This document shows positions 34,747-43,578 of a DNA stretch of 64,000 nt, piece after piece. The notes beneath the pieces are model-generated. The model saw only the letters and a list, made by a program, of their open reading frames with translations. It was not told where the DNA came from and ran no database searches. This DNA is from Bacteroidales bacterium. Lineage in GTDB: Bacteria; Bacteroidota; Bacteroidia; Bacteroidales; FEN-979. Made by a program: the position numbers and the translations under genes. The stretch covers positions 1 to 64,000 of the forward strand of contig JANXZO010000036.1 of the NCBI GenBank assembly GCA_025355465.1, given 5' to 3'. The number at the start of each line of letters is the position of its first letter. Within the stretch, counting starts at the first letter, position 1.

Positions 34747-34826
34747 GCCATGGAAAAGAATCTCTCACAGGACATTATTTTCTACAGCAAGGAATTGCGC
34801 CTGCCAACCTTCCGAAAGAATTATGA
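34536..34826 (+). pseudogene. Probable istA 3'-end remnant
   Basis: In the frame two bases off the YdeI frame, the sequence reads SAALKQAPWEVRDIYEAAF, then KARDFVELLQYCKTHQISHE and RLWEVYRQLLGL. This is helical and coding-like, reminiscent of the C-terminal helices of IS21 transposases. It continues past the istB start to a stop at 34826. The DDE catalytic domain is absent. The assignment to istA is inferred from position ahead of istB, since no diagnostic motif survives. Confidence 0.45.
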
Positions 34827-35505
34827 AACGGCAGCCCTTGAAGCCACCCGTGGCAACCTGACCTTTGAACAGTATTTGCATAACCTGATGCAACAGGAGT
34901 ATGAAGCACGTGCTGAGAATCGCAAGAAATCCCAGATCCGCAAGGCGGGCTTTCCACAGTTAAAATATCTCCAGGATCTCAGCCGTAAGGATCTTCCCCT
35001 GGAGGCACAGGAACGCTTGCCCTTGCTTGAGCGTCTGGATTTTATAAAAGACGGGCGGAACCTTATTTTGTCCGGCAATCCAGGGACCGGCAAGACGCAT
35101 ATAGCGATAGGTCTGGGGATCAAAGCCTGCTCAGAAGGACTCCGCGTATTGTTCACAACCGTTCCCCGGATGCTGACCCATATCAGGGAAAGTCGTTCAG
35201 AGAAAACATTATCCAATCTGGAACAACGCTTTGAAAAATATGATCTGGTTATATGCGATGAATTTGGTTATATCTCCTACGACAAGCAAGGCTCTGAACT
35301 TCTGTTTAATCATCTCTCGTTAAGGGCCGGACACAAATCAACGATTATTACAACCAACCTGTCCTTTGAACGCTGGCCGGAAATTTTTGGAGATCCAACG
35401 CTTACGGCAGCCATTGTTGACCGGCTCACCCACCGGGCCTTTTTAATCAATATGAACGGTAAATCTTACCGGGTTAAGGAGACCAGAAAATGGAATGAAA
35501 AATAA
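34750..35505 (+). CDS. istB: IS21-family helper ATPase IstB
   Basis: IstB is the AAA+ ATPase that assists IS21 transposition by choosing and preparing target DNA. The 251-aa copy is complete. It has an N-terminal helical domain, Walker A ILSGNPGTGKTHIAIGLG near residue 102, Walker B LVICDEFGYIS near residue 161, sensor 1 STIITTNLSF, and the C-terminal DRLTHRAFLINMNGKSYR typical of the family. It lacks a working IstA partner here, so it could act only with an IstA made elsewhere. A terminator-like hairpin follows the stop codon. Confidence 0.93.
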   Translation: MEKNLSQDIIFYSKELRLPTFRKNYETAALEATRGNLTFEQYLHNLMQQEYEARAENRKKSQIRKAGFPQLKYLQDLSRKDLPLEAQERLPLLERLDFIKDGRNLILSGNPGTGKTHIAIGLGIKACSEGLRVLFTTVPRMLTHIRESRSEKTLSNLEQRFEKYDLVICDEFGYISYDKQGSELLFNHLSLRAGHKSTIITTNLSFERWPEIFGDPTLTAAIVDRLTHRAFLINMNGKSYRVKETRKWNEK

Positions 35506-35508
35506 AAT

Positions 35509-35531
35509 GCTCTCATCAGGGAGCTGTTTTT
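35509..35531 (+). terminator. Terminator-like hairpin after istB
   Basis: GCTCTC, a 4-nt loop and GGGAGC are followed by TGTTTTT. The stem has one G-T pair. It starts three bases after the istB stop. Confidence 0.55.
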
Positions 35532-35735
35532 AACAGCGAGGGGGGAAACAATGGAGTACCCCTGTTTCAAAACGAAAGTTATGAACATATTAACAGATAT
35601 GAACAAAGAAAAAAAAAGAATCAACTGTTCCTTTCTTTATTATTCTTAAAATAATGGTTTATTTTTTTAACTCAAACAATGGTATTCTTTTCAAATAATG
35701 TTACAAATAAAGATGTAGTTTTACATCCTTTAGCT

Positions 35736-35784
35736 GTGCAGTTTTCACCCGGTACAGCTGTGCAATTTTCACCCGGTACTTACA
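35736..35784. repeat. IS21-type right-end tandem repeats
   Basis: Two near-identical copies of a 24-nt unit containing TGTGCARTTTTCACCCGG (one variant base) stand head to tail, and the element ends in TTACA. This is the multiple-terminal-repeat organisation of IS21 ends. The rest of 35506-35929 holds the terminator, AT-rich spacer and the inverted repeat at 35800-35908, with no gene. Confidence 0.65.
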
Positions 35785-35799
35785 GCGAAGGCATAACAA

Positions 35800-35908
35800 A
35801 GGCTATATGCAATAAGGGTTTTAGTGGTAATTCAAGCATTCTGCCCCGCTTAAACTTCAGTGTCGGTGGACAGGAAAGTAGCCCGCAATCCCTTACTGCA
35901 TATAGCCT
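35800..35908. repeat. Inverted repeat, 19-nt arms, outside the IS21 right end
   Basis: AGGCTATATGCAATAAGGG at 35800-35818 is complementary, with one mismatch, to 35890-35908. The arms enclose 71 bases with no gene. This may be the end structure of another small element or a folded RNA. Confidence 0.6.
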
Positions 35909-35929
35909 CAACCGATTTGAGCATAATTA

Positions 35930-37699
35930 TTATGGTGCAAACTGCAGGTCGCTGAGGTTGCGGTAAAGTCCGTCGACAACCTGCAATAGCTGCTCATGGG
36001 TGCCCTGTTCTACAATGTGGCCATTGCTTAGTACAAGGATATGATCGGCCTGACGGATGGTTGCGAGACGGTGGGCGATCACAAGGGAGGTACGTCCTTT
36101 CATCAGTTTCTCCAGCGCATCTTTTACCAGCCGTTCCGATTCCGAGTCCAGAGAGGAGGTGGCTTCATCGAGGATGAGTATTTTCGGATTTCTGAGCACG
36201 GCACGAGCAATGGCGATGCGCTGGCGTTGCCCGCCTGATAACTGGGTGCCGCGTTCGCCCACCAGGGTGTCGAGGCCGCCGGGGAACTGACTGATGAACT
36301 CCCATGCATTTGCTTTGCGGGCAGCATCAACGATCATTTCCTCAGTGGCGCCGGGTTTTCCATAGGCAATATTTTCACGGATGGTACCGCCAAAGAGAAA
36401 GATGTCCTGCGGTACAATGGCCATCTGGCGGCGCAGTGATGAGAGTGAAAAGTCCCGGTGATCGGTTTCATCGAAAAGGATCTCGCCCTCAACCGGATCG
36501 TAGAGTCTGAGGAGGAGTGATACCAGGGTGGATTTACCGGCACCGCTGGGACCTACAAGCGCTACCAGGGTATCAGGTTTGATGGTCATGCTGAGGTCGG
36601 TAAGAACCTGCATTTCGGGGCGTGAGGGGTAATGGAACGAAACCTTGTTGAATCGGATTGCGCCATGCAGTATCTGGTTTGGCAGGAGTTGGGAGATCTC
36701 CTCCACGGGTTCAACAGGTTCGTTGAATATCTCCAGCAGGTCTTCTGTGGCGCCGATGAATTTTTGCACACGGGCAAACACATCGGCCATGCCTCCGATG
36801 GTGCCGCCAATGAACATAGAGTAGATCACAAATGAGAATAGTTCGCCGGTAGCCAGTTCGCCGGTAGAAAGCAAAGCCGCCCCGCGCCATATTACCGCAG
36901 ACATGGCGCCAAAAATTCCGAGGATGGTGAAGGAAGAAAAAGCCCCGCGTAACTTTCCGTTTTTGATACCGGTATGGGCAATCTCAAGGGTTTTCACCCG
37001 ATAACGTGCCATCTCGAAAAACTCGTTGGTAAAGGACTTTACGCTCTGGATCCCCTGCAATGTCTCCTCCACGATGGTATTGGAATCGGCTACCTGTCCC
37101 TGGGCTTCCTTGCTCAGTTTGCGGATATACCGACCGAAAAATACGGTGAGAATCATGATCAGAGGTACGACCGATAGCATGAAGAGGGTGAGTTTAAACG
37201 AAGTGATCATGAGCAGGCTGACGCCGCCGATGATGATGATCAGTTGGCGCAGAAATTCGGCCAGGGTGGTGGTCAGGGCATCCTGCAGCAGGGTGATATC
37301 GGAAGAGATCCTGCTGTTGAGCTCGCCAACCCGTCGTTGCAGAAAAAACTTCATCGGCAGGCGGATAAGATGCCTGAAAGTGCTTTGCCTCAGGTCGGCC
37401 AGGGTTTTCTCCGCCACATGCACAAACAGGTAAATACGGAAGTAGGAGAATACCGATTGGGCAATCAGCACCCCCAGCAGAAGCAGTGCGATATGATCGA
37501 TCTCCTGCGCCAGCTTGCCCTGGTTACCAAGGTCGACCAGCTGGCCCAGCATCTTGGGAAAGGCCAGACTTGCCCCACTCGAACCCAGCAGAAAAAGAAG
37601 TCCCAGGGCATACTCATATTTATACGGCTTGATGTAACTATACAGCCTGATCAGCTTGGCCAGTCCCGCCAGGGTAAATTTCTTCTTCGGCTCGTCCAT
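35930..37699 (-). CDS. MsbA-type ABC exporter, fused permease/ATPase
   Basis: The 589-aa half-transporter has a six-helix type I exporter membrane domain (about 20-315) and a C-terminal nucleotide-binding domain. That domain has Walker A GPSGAGKST near residue 385, a Q-loop, signature LSGGQRQRIAIARA, Walker B ILILDEATSSLD and H-loop IAHRLATIRQA. It would work as a homodimer exporting a lipid, drug or peptide. The name MsbA-like describes the architecture, and the substrate is unknown. It is on the minus strand, 15 bases upstream of nothing related: its upstream neighbour is an aldo/keto reductase reading in the same direction, 15 bases away. Confidence 0.9.
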   Translation of the reverse strand: MDEPKKKFTLAGLAKLIRLYSYIKPYKYEYALGLLFLLGSSGASLAFPKMLGQLVDLGNQGKLAQEIDHIALLLLGVLIAQSVFSYFRIYLFVHVAEKTLADLRQSTFRHLIRLPMKFFLQRRVGELNSRISSDITLLQDALTTTLAEFLRQLIIIIGGVSLLMITSFKLTLFMLSVVPLIMILTVFFGRYIRKLSKEAQGQVADSNTIVEETLQGIQSVKSFTNEFFEMARYRVKTLEIAHTGIKNGKLRGAFSSFTILGIFGAMSAVIWRGAALLSTGELATGELFSFVIYSMFIGGTIGGMADVFARVQKFIGATEDLLEIFNEPVEPVEEISQLLPNQILHGAIRFNKVSFHYPSRPEMQVLTDLSMTIKPDTLVALVGPSGAGKSTLVSLLLRLYDPVEGEILFDETDHRDFSLSSLRRQMAIVPQDIFLFGGTIRENIAYGKPGATEEMIVDAARKANAWEFISQFPGGLDTLVGERGTQLSGGQRQRIAIARAVLRNPKILILDEATSSLDSESERLVKDALEKLMKGRTSLVIAHRLATIRQADHILVLSNGHIVEQGTHEQLLQVVDGLYRNLSDLQFAP

Positions 37700-37714
37700 T
37701 GAAGCGCTACCGGT

Positions 37715-38698
37715 TTATTTAAAAATGGCGCTCTCCTTTTCGAGCAGGGTCATGTCATCTGAAGTTAGGTTGAATCCCATTGCCCCAGTGTTTTCGCGGG
37801 CATGATGCTCCTTTGTGGCGCCCGGGATGGCAACAACCACATCACCGTGAAAATTGATGAGCCAGTTGAGGGATACCTGAGCGGGCGAGGTGTTGTACTT
37901 CACGGCCATCGATTTGATCAGCGCAATGAGCGGGCGGCTCTTCTCAATGCCGGCAGGTTTGAACATGGAGAAATGTTTCCTCATGCCGACCTTTTTCAGC
38001 AGTTCGGGGTTATCATGGAACTTCCCGGTAACCAGGCCCTGAGCCAGGGGAGACCAGGCGATGATTGAAATACCCAGCTCTTTTGCCGTTTCCATGATCC
38101 CATTCGATTCGATCTTGCGGTTTAGCAAACTATACTGCACCTGGTTTGAGGCAAGCGGGATGCCTTGCTTTTTGAGTACTTCCCAGGCACTATGCATCTT
38201 TTTTGCACTGAAATTACTGACACCCACTGCGCGGATTTTTCCCTCACCTACCAGCTTTGCCATGGCATCCATCTCTTTAACTTCGCCTGAAAAACCAAAC
38301 GGCTGGTGTACCTGGAACAGGTCGATGGGAAATGGTGTAAGCGCCTCCAATCGTTTTCCGATGGTTTTGGAAATGTTTGAAGCCGTACGGAACAAGGGCC
38401 ACCATTTTGTGGCCACCAGTACCTCGTGTGGATTTTTGCCACAAGCTGTCAGGGCTTTCGCCAGTGCAATCTCTGATGCACCATTACCGTAAATCTCAGC
38501 CGTATCAAACCAGTTAATGCCCCCATCGAGGCTGATCTGTACCACCTTCCTGATGAGTTCATCGTCCAGATCGGGCCAGATCTTTCCAGCCATGTTGTTT
38601 CGTTTGCTGAACTGCCATGTCCCTAGTCCGATGGGCGTTACCTGCAATCCGGATTTTCCCAGTGTGCGTAATATTATCTTGTTTCCCATAATCATCAT
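37715..38698 (-). CDS. Aldo/keto reductase
   Basis: The 327-aa protein is a TIM-barrel NADPH-dependent aldo/keto reductase. Seen are the active-site Asp-Tyr pair in NWFDTAEIYGNGASE, the catalytic Lys in VLVATKWWPLF, VGVSNFSAKKM, SLLNRKIE and the cofactor loop IPGATKEHHARENTGAM. Such enzymes reduce aldehydes and ketones, with the substrate unpredictable from sequence. It lies 15 bases upstream of the ABC exporter gene in the same direction, so the two may share a transcript. Confidence 0.9.
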   Translation of the reverse strand: MMIMGNKIILRTLGKSGLQVTPIGLGTWQFSKRNNMAGKIWPDLDDELIRKVVQISLDGGINWFDTAEIYGNGASEIALAKALTACGKNPHEVLVATKWWPLFRTASNISKTIGKRLEALTPFPIDLFQVHQPFGFSGEVKEMDAMAKLVGEGKIRAVGVSNFSAKKMHSAWEVLKKQGIPLASNQVQYSLLNRKIESNGIMETAKELGISIIAWSPLAQGLVTGKFHDNPELLKKVGMRKHFSMFKPAGIEKSRPLIALIKSMAVKYNTSPAQVSLNWLINFHGDVVVAIPGATKEHHARENTGAMGFNLTSDDMTLLEKESAIFK

Positions 38699-38826
38699 TT
38701 AAGGGTACAAAGATAACACTTGTGCAGTGACGAATTACCGCTTTCAGATTACCCGGTGGTAACCACCACCAACGATCCGATGAGAATTGGCAAATGGTTA
38801 CCTTTACACTGGTAAAAATGAACCCT

Positions 38827-40074
38827 ATGTCAGTAAAATTTTCTGTCGATATCCGTTCCGAGATTGGGGAACTGGAATCAGTGATTATCCATTCCCCGGG
38901 AGCCGAGGTGGAGAACATGACCCCCGAAAACGCCGAGCGTGCCCTTTACAGCGATATCCTCAACCTGAAGATCGGACTGGCCGAATACAGCCAGCTCCAT
39001 GGGGTTTTGTCGAAGGTTGCAAAGACGCTGGAAGTGCGTGACCTGCTCCGGGAGGTAGTCGAAATCAGCACTGCCAGGGAGGAACTGGTGGGCAACATCT
39101 GCCGCAATGAAAGCACGGGAGGCATCTGCGAACAGCTCATGGAGATGAATGCACAGGATCTGTCCACCGCGCTGATAGAAGGGGTAAGGATGGAGAAAGA
39201 CAACCTCACAAAATTTCTGAGCAAGGGGCGGTATGCCCTGATGCCCCTTCACAATTTCTTCTTTATGCGCGATTCGGCCGTTTGCCTTTCGAATAAGGTG
39301 CTCATCTCGAAAATGGCAAGCGTTGTACGCGAACGGGAATCGATCATCATGGAAAGCATTTACAGGCACCATCCCGATTTCGGTGTTGAAACAATCAACC
39401 CTGAACGGTGGCAGCAGTTGCCCAACGTTACCATCGAGGGGGGCGACGTGATTGTGGCCAGAGAGGATGTGCTGCTTGTGGGTACCGGAGCAAGAACTAC
39501 CTCGCAGGGGATCGATTTCCTGCTGGAGTGGTATAAGAAAGAGAAAATGTCGAAACATATTTTGGTCCAGGAACTTCCTTACAAACCTGAATCTTTCATA
39601 CACCTCGACATGGTTTTCACCCTGCTCGATCACGATAAATGCATGGTTTACGAACCTGTCATCCTGAAGCCAAACAAATTACAGACGGTCCACATCATCG
39701 TAGAACACGGGAAAGTTGTTTCCATCTTCAATGAAGAGAACCTGGTTTCGGCACTTAATAAACTCGGTTTTGACCTTGAACCGGTGATTTGCGGAGGAAC
39801 AGCCGATGCCTGGACACAGGAACGTGAGCAGTGGCATTCGGGGGCGAATTTCTTTGCCATTGCCCCCGGCCGTGTCATCGGGTATGCCAGAAACACCTAC
39901 ACGCTCGATGAATTGTCGAAACACGGATTCGAGATCATTAAAGCGAAGGCGGTCATCAAGGGCCAAGCCGAAATCACCGCATTCAAACGGTGTGTCATTG
40001 CCATCGAGGGGAGTGAACTGGCGCGGGGTGGAGGCGGAGCCCGCTGCATGACCATGCCGGTTAAGAGAAGATAA
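38827..40074 (+). CDS. arcA: Arginine deiminase-family protein
   Basis: Arginine deiminase converts arginine to citrulline and ammonia, the first step of the ADI energy pathway. The 415-aa protein has the family's guanidine-modifying fold: FFMRDSAVCL (substrate Asp), IEGGDVIVA, FIHLDMVFTLLD with the catalytic His, GTADAWTQEREQWHSGANFF, and the catalytic Cys in GGGARCMTMPV at the extreme C-terminus. I chose MSVKFSVDIRSEIG as start because it begins the conserved fold, and an ATG at 38818 is an alternative. No arcB or arcC genes adjoin, so the pathway would have to be completed elsewhere. It is divergent from the aldo/keto reductase gene. Confidence 0.87.
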   Translation: MSVKFSVDIRSEIGELESVIIHSPGAEVENMTPENAERALYSDILNLKIGLAEYSQLHGVLSKVAKTLEVRDLLREVVEISTAREELVGNICRNESTGGICEQLMEMNAQDLSTALIEGVRMEKDNLTKFLSKGRYALMPLHNFFFMRDSAVCLSNKVLISKMASVVRERESIIMESIYRHHPDFGVETINPERWQQLPNVTIEGGDVIVAREDVLLVGTGARTTSQGIDFLLEWYKKEKMSKHILVQELPYKPESFIHLDMVFTLLDHDKCMVYEPVILKPNKLQTVHIIVEHGKVVSIFNEENLVSALNKLGFDLEPVICGGTADAWTQEREQWHSGANFFAIAPGRVIGYARNTYTLDELSKHGFEIIKAKAVIKGQAEITAFKRCVIAIEGSELARGGGGARCMTMPVKRR

Positions 40075-40140
40075 CATCCTGCCATTGAAAGAGATCGGGA
40101 AGGATAGCCGGCCTGTCCTGAAAAAGTGATACAATTAGCT

Positions 40141-40148
40141 TAAATTTG
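40141..40148 (+). promoter_or_regulatory. Candidate -7 box of the T9SS sialidase-fold gene
   Basis: TAAATTTG matches TAnnTTTG and lies 50 bases before the ATG at 40199. It supports the downstream start over one at 40148. Confidence 0.4.
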
Positions 40149-40198
40149 TGGTGGAAATCCATTGTATTTTTTCAATGGATAAATTTTATTCTGAAACC

Positions 40199-41908
40199 AT
40201 GAAGAAAAGCTTTGCTATAATACGGTTACTTCCGGCTATATTACTTTTTTTCGCAACAAGTACGATTGCCCAGAACACCGCTCCTCCGTTTTCCGAGCAG
40301 GTTAAACTGCACCACGAATCGCCTTCCGACAGCTATTTGCCTTACCCGTCAGGCAGTGTACGTACCTCACCTTCTCACAGGACCAAAAGCACAGGCATCT
40401 TTACCTCCCAGGTGAATGTAAATGCCAATGGACAGAATATCGTAGGAGATGCAGGCAACGAACCTTCGCTCGCCATCGATGCTGCCCACCCCAACCGCAT
40501 GGTGATTGGCTGGCGTCAGTTTGATAACGTGCTGAGTAATTTCCGGCAGGCAGGTGTGGGGTTTTCAGCCGATTCCGGCCAGACCTGGACGTTCCAGGAG
40601 GTGATCAATCCCGGAATTTTCCGGTCCGATCCTGTACTCGATTATGACACCGCGGGAAACATTTATTACAACAGCCTTACCTCAAACAATGGAATTTACA
40701 CCTGCAGGGTTTTTAAAAGCACAGATGGCGGGGTGGTATGGGATGCAGGCACCGAAGCCCGAGGGGGCGACAAACAATGGATGACCATCGACCGTACCGA
40801 AGGGGTGGGGTCCGGGAACATCTACTCCTCGTGGACCTCCTACTACAGCTCCTGTTTTCCCGGTTATTTCACCCGTTCTACCGATGGTAACAACAGTTAC
40901 GAAAATTGTGTAGTGATACCCGACAATCCCTACTGGGGAACCCTGACGGTTGGAAATGATGGAGAGCTCTATATCGTTGGGGCAGGCAATTCCGGGGGGC
41001 TGATCGTTGAAAAATCTTCCAATGCGAAAATACCGGGTTCCGCCGTTAACTTTGAACTCTCTTCCCCGGTTGATATGGATGGTTATATCTCCGGACAGTC
41101 GCCCATCAACCCCGTTGGATTGGTTGGTCAGGCAAGCATCGATGTAGACCGCTCCAACGGTCCTGGCCGGGGAAATGTTTACGTGCTGGCATCCATGGCA
41201 CGATTCTCCAGCAACGACCCCGCCGATGTGATGTTCGCAAAAAGTACAGATGGAGGGATATCATGGAGTACACCGAAAAGGATCAACACCGACAATTCTG
41301 TGTCCAATTACCAGTGGTTTGGTACCATGAGCGTTGCCCCCAATGGCCGCATTGATGCTATCTGGCTCGATACCCGTGATGGGGTGCCTGGTTCTGACAT
41401 GTCGGCGCTATATTACTCGTATTCCACCAACCAGGGCGAAAACTGGTCGCCAAATGAGAAGCTTTCCGCATTGTTCGATCCCCATGTCGGATATCCTCAA
41501 CAAGACAAGATGGGCGATTATTTTGACATGATCTCCGACGACCTTGGAGCAAACCTTGCCTGGGCCAACACGCTCAACGACGAACAAGATGTCTACTTTA
41601 GCCGGATTGTGCCTCAGGTAACGGGCATTGAAGACAACCGCAGTACATTGAACGTAGCGCTTTCAGCATATCCGAATCCGTTTAAAAATTCGACCAAAAT
41701 TGTTTACAGAACTGCTGAAGCCGGTGTGGTAGACATGGTGCTCCTCAACATTTACGGTGAAACGGTCATGAAACTTGCAGCAACAAACCAAACTGCCGGA
41801 GACCATACACTGAGCTTTTCTGACTCCGCACTCCCCGCAGGATTTTATTTCTGCAGGCTGACCGTGGGCGGACACAGCCAGACCATCAGGCTGGTGAAGG
41901 TTAAATAG
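40199..41908 (+). CDS. Secreted sialidase-fold-like protein with T9SS sorting domain
   Basis: The 569-aa protein begins with a signal peptide ending at TIAQN. The central part (about 70-470) carries recurring sialidase-type repeats, such as GFSADSGQTWTF, FKSTDGGVVWD and AKSTDGGISWS (S-x-D-x-G-x-x-W Asp boxes), which fold into a six-bladed propeller. The arginine triad of true sialidases is not clear, so glycosidase activity is uncertain. The C-terminal 80 residues (SAYPNPFKNSTKIVYR to TIRLVKVK) form a type A sorting domain for the type IX secretion system, so the protein should reach the cell surface or medium. Confidence 0.85.
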   Translation: MKKSFAIIRLLPAILLFFATSTIAQNTAPPFSEQVKLHHESPSDSYLPYPSGSVRTSPSHRTKSTGIFTSQVNVNANGQNIVGDAGNEPSLAIDAAHPNRMVIGWRQFDNVLSNFRQAGVGFSADSGQTWTFQEVINPGIFRSDPVLDYDTAGNIYYNSLTSNNGIYTCRVFKSTDGGVVWDAGTEARGGDKQWMTIDRTEGVGSGNIYSSWTSYYSSCFPGYFTRSTDGNNSYENCVVIPDNPYWGTLTVGNDGELYIVGAGNSGGLIVEKSSNAKIPGSAVNFELSSPVDMDGYISGQSPINPVGLVGQASIDVDRSNGPGRGNVYVLASMARFSSNDPADVMFAKSTDGGISWSTPKRINTDNSVSNYQWFGTMSVAPNGRIDAIWLDTRDGVPGSDMSALYYSYSTNQGENWSPNEKLSALFDPHVGYPQQDKMGDYFDMISDDLGANLAWANTLNDEQDVYFSRIVPQVTGIEDNRSTLNVALSAYPNPFKNSTKIVYRTAEAGVVDMVLLNIYGETVMKLAATNQTAGDHTLSFSDSALPAGFYFCRLTVGGHSQTIRLVKVK

Positions 41909-41932
41909 CCGCCCTGCCGCAATGGCACCTCA

Positions 41933-42286
41933 CTATCTCAGCATGAACGGTACAATCGTGGCGATCACGCCCGTGCATACAACCACGAGGAGGAAAAGGT
42001 TGTAGCGGATGTTGTAATTACCAACCAACGATTCGTCATAGTACTTGGCCACATCCTGGTCGCGGTACATTTTCAGCAAACCGGTTACGCGTTTCATGCG
42101 GGTCTGACGGCCTTTAAGCAAGCCGATGATCACAACAATATATACCATTACGATGAGGCTGACAAACACGAACATCACCGCCAGGGTGATCATGTTCAAT
42201 AAGATCGATGTCAGAATGAAGATCGTATCGGTTTTTGTGTTTTGCTCAAGCTCCTTGGTAATATGATCATGAATTTGTACTAACAT
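41933..42286 (-). CDS. Small membrane protein, three helices
   Basis: The 117-aa product has three hydrophobic segments: FILTSILLNMITLAVMFVFV, the partially overlapping LIVMVYIVVIIGLL, and the C-terminal LFLLVVVCTGVIATIVPFML. They are joined by a basic cytoplasmic loop (KGRQTRMKRV). No family is recognised. It follows the 134-aa membrane protein gene by 23 bases, and the two are probably co-transcribed and may act together. Confidence 0.55.
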   Translation of the reverse strand: MLVQIHDHITKELEQNTKTDTIFILTSILLNMITLAVMFVFVSLIVMVYIVVIIGLLKGRQTRMKRVTGLLKMYRDQDVAKYYDESLVGNYNIRYNLFLLVVVCTGVIATIVPFMLR

Positions 42287-42309
42287 AATTTCTCCTTTTT
42301 AAATAATGA

Positions 42310-42714
42310 TTACTGTTTTTGTTGATTCTGTTTTTTATTGCCTGTCACGACAACCCCGATGATCCCGGCAATGATTCCCGGAATGCAAAAGAGTCCGATA
42401 AGACCCATTACAATGGCTTCACTCAGGTATTTCGCCAACCCCATGGAGGCCATGATGGAGATCACAGCAAAGGTAACAGCAATGATTCCGGCAGAAATAC
42501 CCGCCAGACGGAGATAATTATGCCAATTTTTCCAAATGTGGACATGTGCATAGATCAGCATTACCATTCCGCCTTCCAGCATAAAAATTCCGGGAGGATT
42601 GTCGGTAATTCCAATGGCAATGCCCGATGCACACAATACAATGAATGCAACGAAAAAGAGGAGGGTCCAAAGCCGGTTCTCCCTGTCGAACAATAACTTC
42701 AAGTGGTTTTTCAT
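42310..42714 (-). CDS. Small membrane protein, four helices
   Basis: The 134-aa protein has four predicted membrane helices, beginning with LLFFVAFIVLCASGIAIGIT and ending with a segment of alternating Ile/Gly residues before a Lys/Gln-rich tail (NKKQNQQKQ). A His-rich stretch (YAHVHIWKNWHNYLRLAG) lies between helices 2 and 3 and recalls the haem- or metal-binding loops of small DUF4405-type membrane proteins, but the match is only suggestive. It is followed by a second small membrane protein gene. Confidence 0.6.
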   Translation of the reverse strand: MKNHLKLLFDRENRLWTLLFFVAFIVLCASGIAIGITDNPPGIFMLEGGMVMLIYAHVHIWKNWHNYLRLAGISAGIIAVTFAVISIMASMGLAKYLSEAIVMGLIGLFCIPGIIAGIIGVVVTGNKKQNQQKQ

Positions 42715-42735
42715 GTTATGGTTTCAAAGATAATT

Positions 42736-43317
42736 TTATTTTTTACTGTACCGCTGGCAATATTGATCCAGCATTTCCGACTCTATTCCCAACTCGTCGA
42801 GTTTTATCGGCACCTGTTTACGGATCTCCTCTGCTATCTTTTCAATGTTCTCCTTTGGCTGGAAAAGGGCTGCAACTTCATTGGTCAGGTCGGTGATTTC
42901 CACCGCCTGGTCGCACCAGGGCAGCTCCCATTTGCTTACAATCGCGATCACACCTTTTGATTTTGCTAATTCCGGTAGTTTGTCTTTAACATCGCCCATG
43001 ATAAAATTGACAGAGCCGTTGCTGAAGACGGACTGGTGGAGCAGATGCTGGAACGAAATTCCCCGGATGGCGTTCTCTCTGATCTTCACTGTGTCGTGGG
43101 CCTTTTCGGCTGAATCGTTCCTGGCTGCAAATTGTTGAAGATACTTTTTCAATGCATCAGTTTTCGACCATGCATAAATAACGAGTCGGGAATCGTAGGT
43201 CCCGATCTTGATTTTTTCAGTTGACTTTTGTCCAAAAGCGGTTGTGTTTCCGGCTGCCATCAAAAAAACCGAAATCAGAATCATGGCAATTGATAAATAC
43301 CTGGCTGTTTTTTTCAT
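42736..43317 (-). CDS. Secreted hypothetical protein
   Basis: This 193-aa protein has a signal peptide (through NTTAFGQ). The mature part starts KIKIGTYDSRLVIYAWSKTD, and it later has DVKDKLPELAKSKGVIAIVS and EITDLTNEVAALF. The pattern of a short N-terminal strand, a helical middle and two later strands with DLTNEV is faintly like the OmpH/Skp periplasmic chaperones, but the coiled-coil is shorter and I do not assert the identity. It reads in the same direction as the two small membrane proteins downstream. Confidence 0.6.
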   Translation of the reverse strand: MKKTARYLSIAMILISVFLMAAGNTTAFGQKSTEKIKIGTYDSRLVIYAWSKTDALKKYLQQFAARNDSAEKAHDTVKIRENAIRGISFQHLLHQSVFSNGSVNFIMGDVKDKLPELAKSKGVIAIVSKWELPWCDQAVEITDLTNEVAALFQPKENIEKIAEEIRKQVPIKLDELGIESEMLDQYCQRYSKK

Positions 43318-43578
43318 TGGTTTTGGGTTTTATTAGTTGTGGTTTTTTATTTAATAATGGTTCTTTTTGTTACTTTTGATTTTCACAGAAGCAGTTCTGT
43401 TCCTCCAAGCGGGACCAAAATGAACCGGAGCGATGCCGGGAAACCGGAAAATCATTTGTAAAAGGTTTGTAAATAGTTTTACAAGCGTTCTGCACACAAA
43501 TTTTTAAAAAGTGTAACAACTTTGCCAGGTAGAGATCATATTCACTTCAGTTTGCTGAAAACGAAAATCGTGGAGGTG

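Larger units (their letters stand above)
34534..35784 (+). mobile_element. IS21-family element, 5'-truncated
   Basis: An intact istB, a likely remnant of the istA 3' end and a right end are present, while the istA body and the left end are missing. The right end carries two 24-bp direct copies of AGCTGTGCARTTTTCACCCG (R marks the one variant base) plus GTAC, and ends in ACA at 35784. IS21 elements typically have such multiple terminal repeats. The truncated left side abuts the broken YdeI-like gene. Confidence 0.7.

Noticed and set aside
35679-35966. Plus-strand open frame of 95 codons after istB
   Set aside because: Its repeated VQFSPGT residues come from translating the IS21 right-end repeats, and its tail overlaps the ABC exporter gene on the other strand. 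No start context or family.
38827-40074. Arginine deiminase considered as part of an arc operon
   Set aside because: Neighbours are an aldo/keto reductase and a T9SS protein; no carbamoyltransferase, carbamate kinase or antiporter gene is adjacent.
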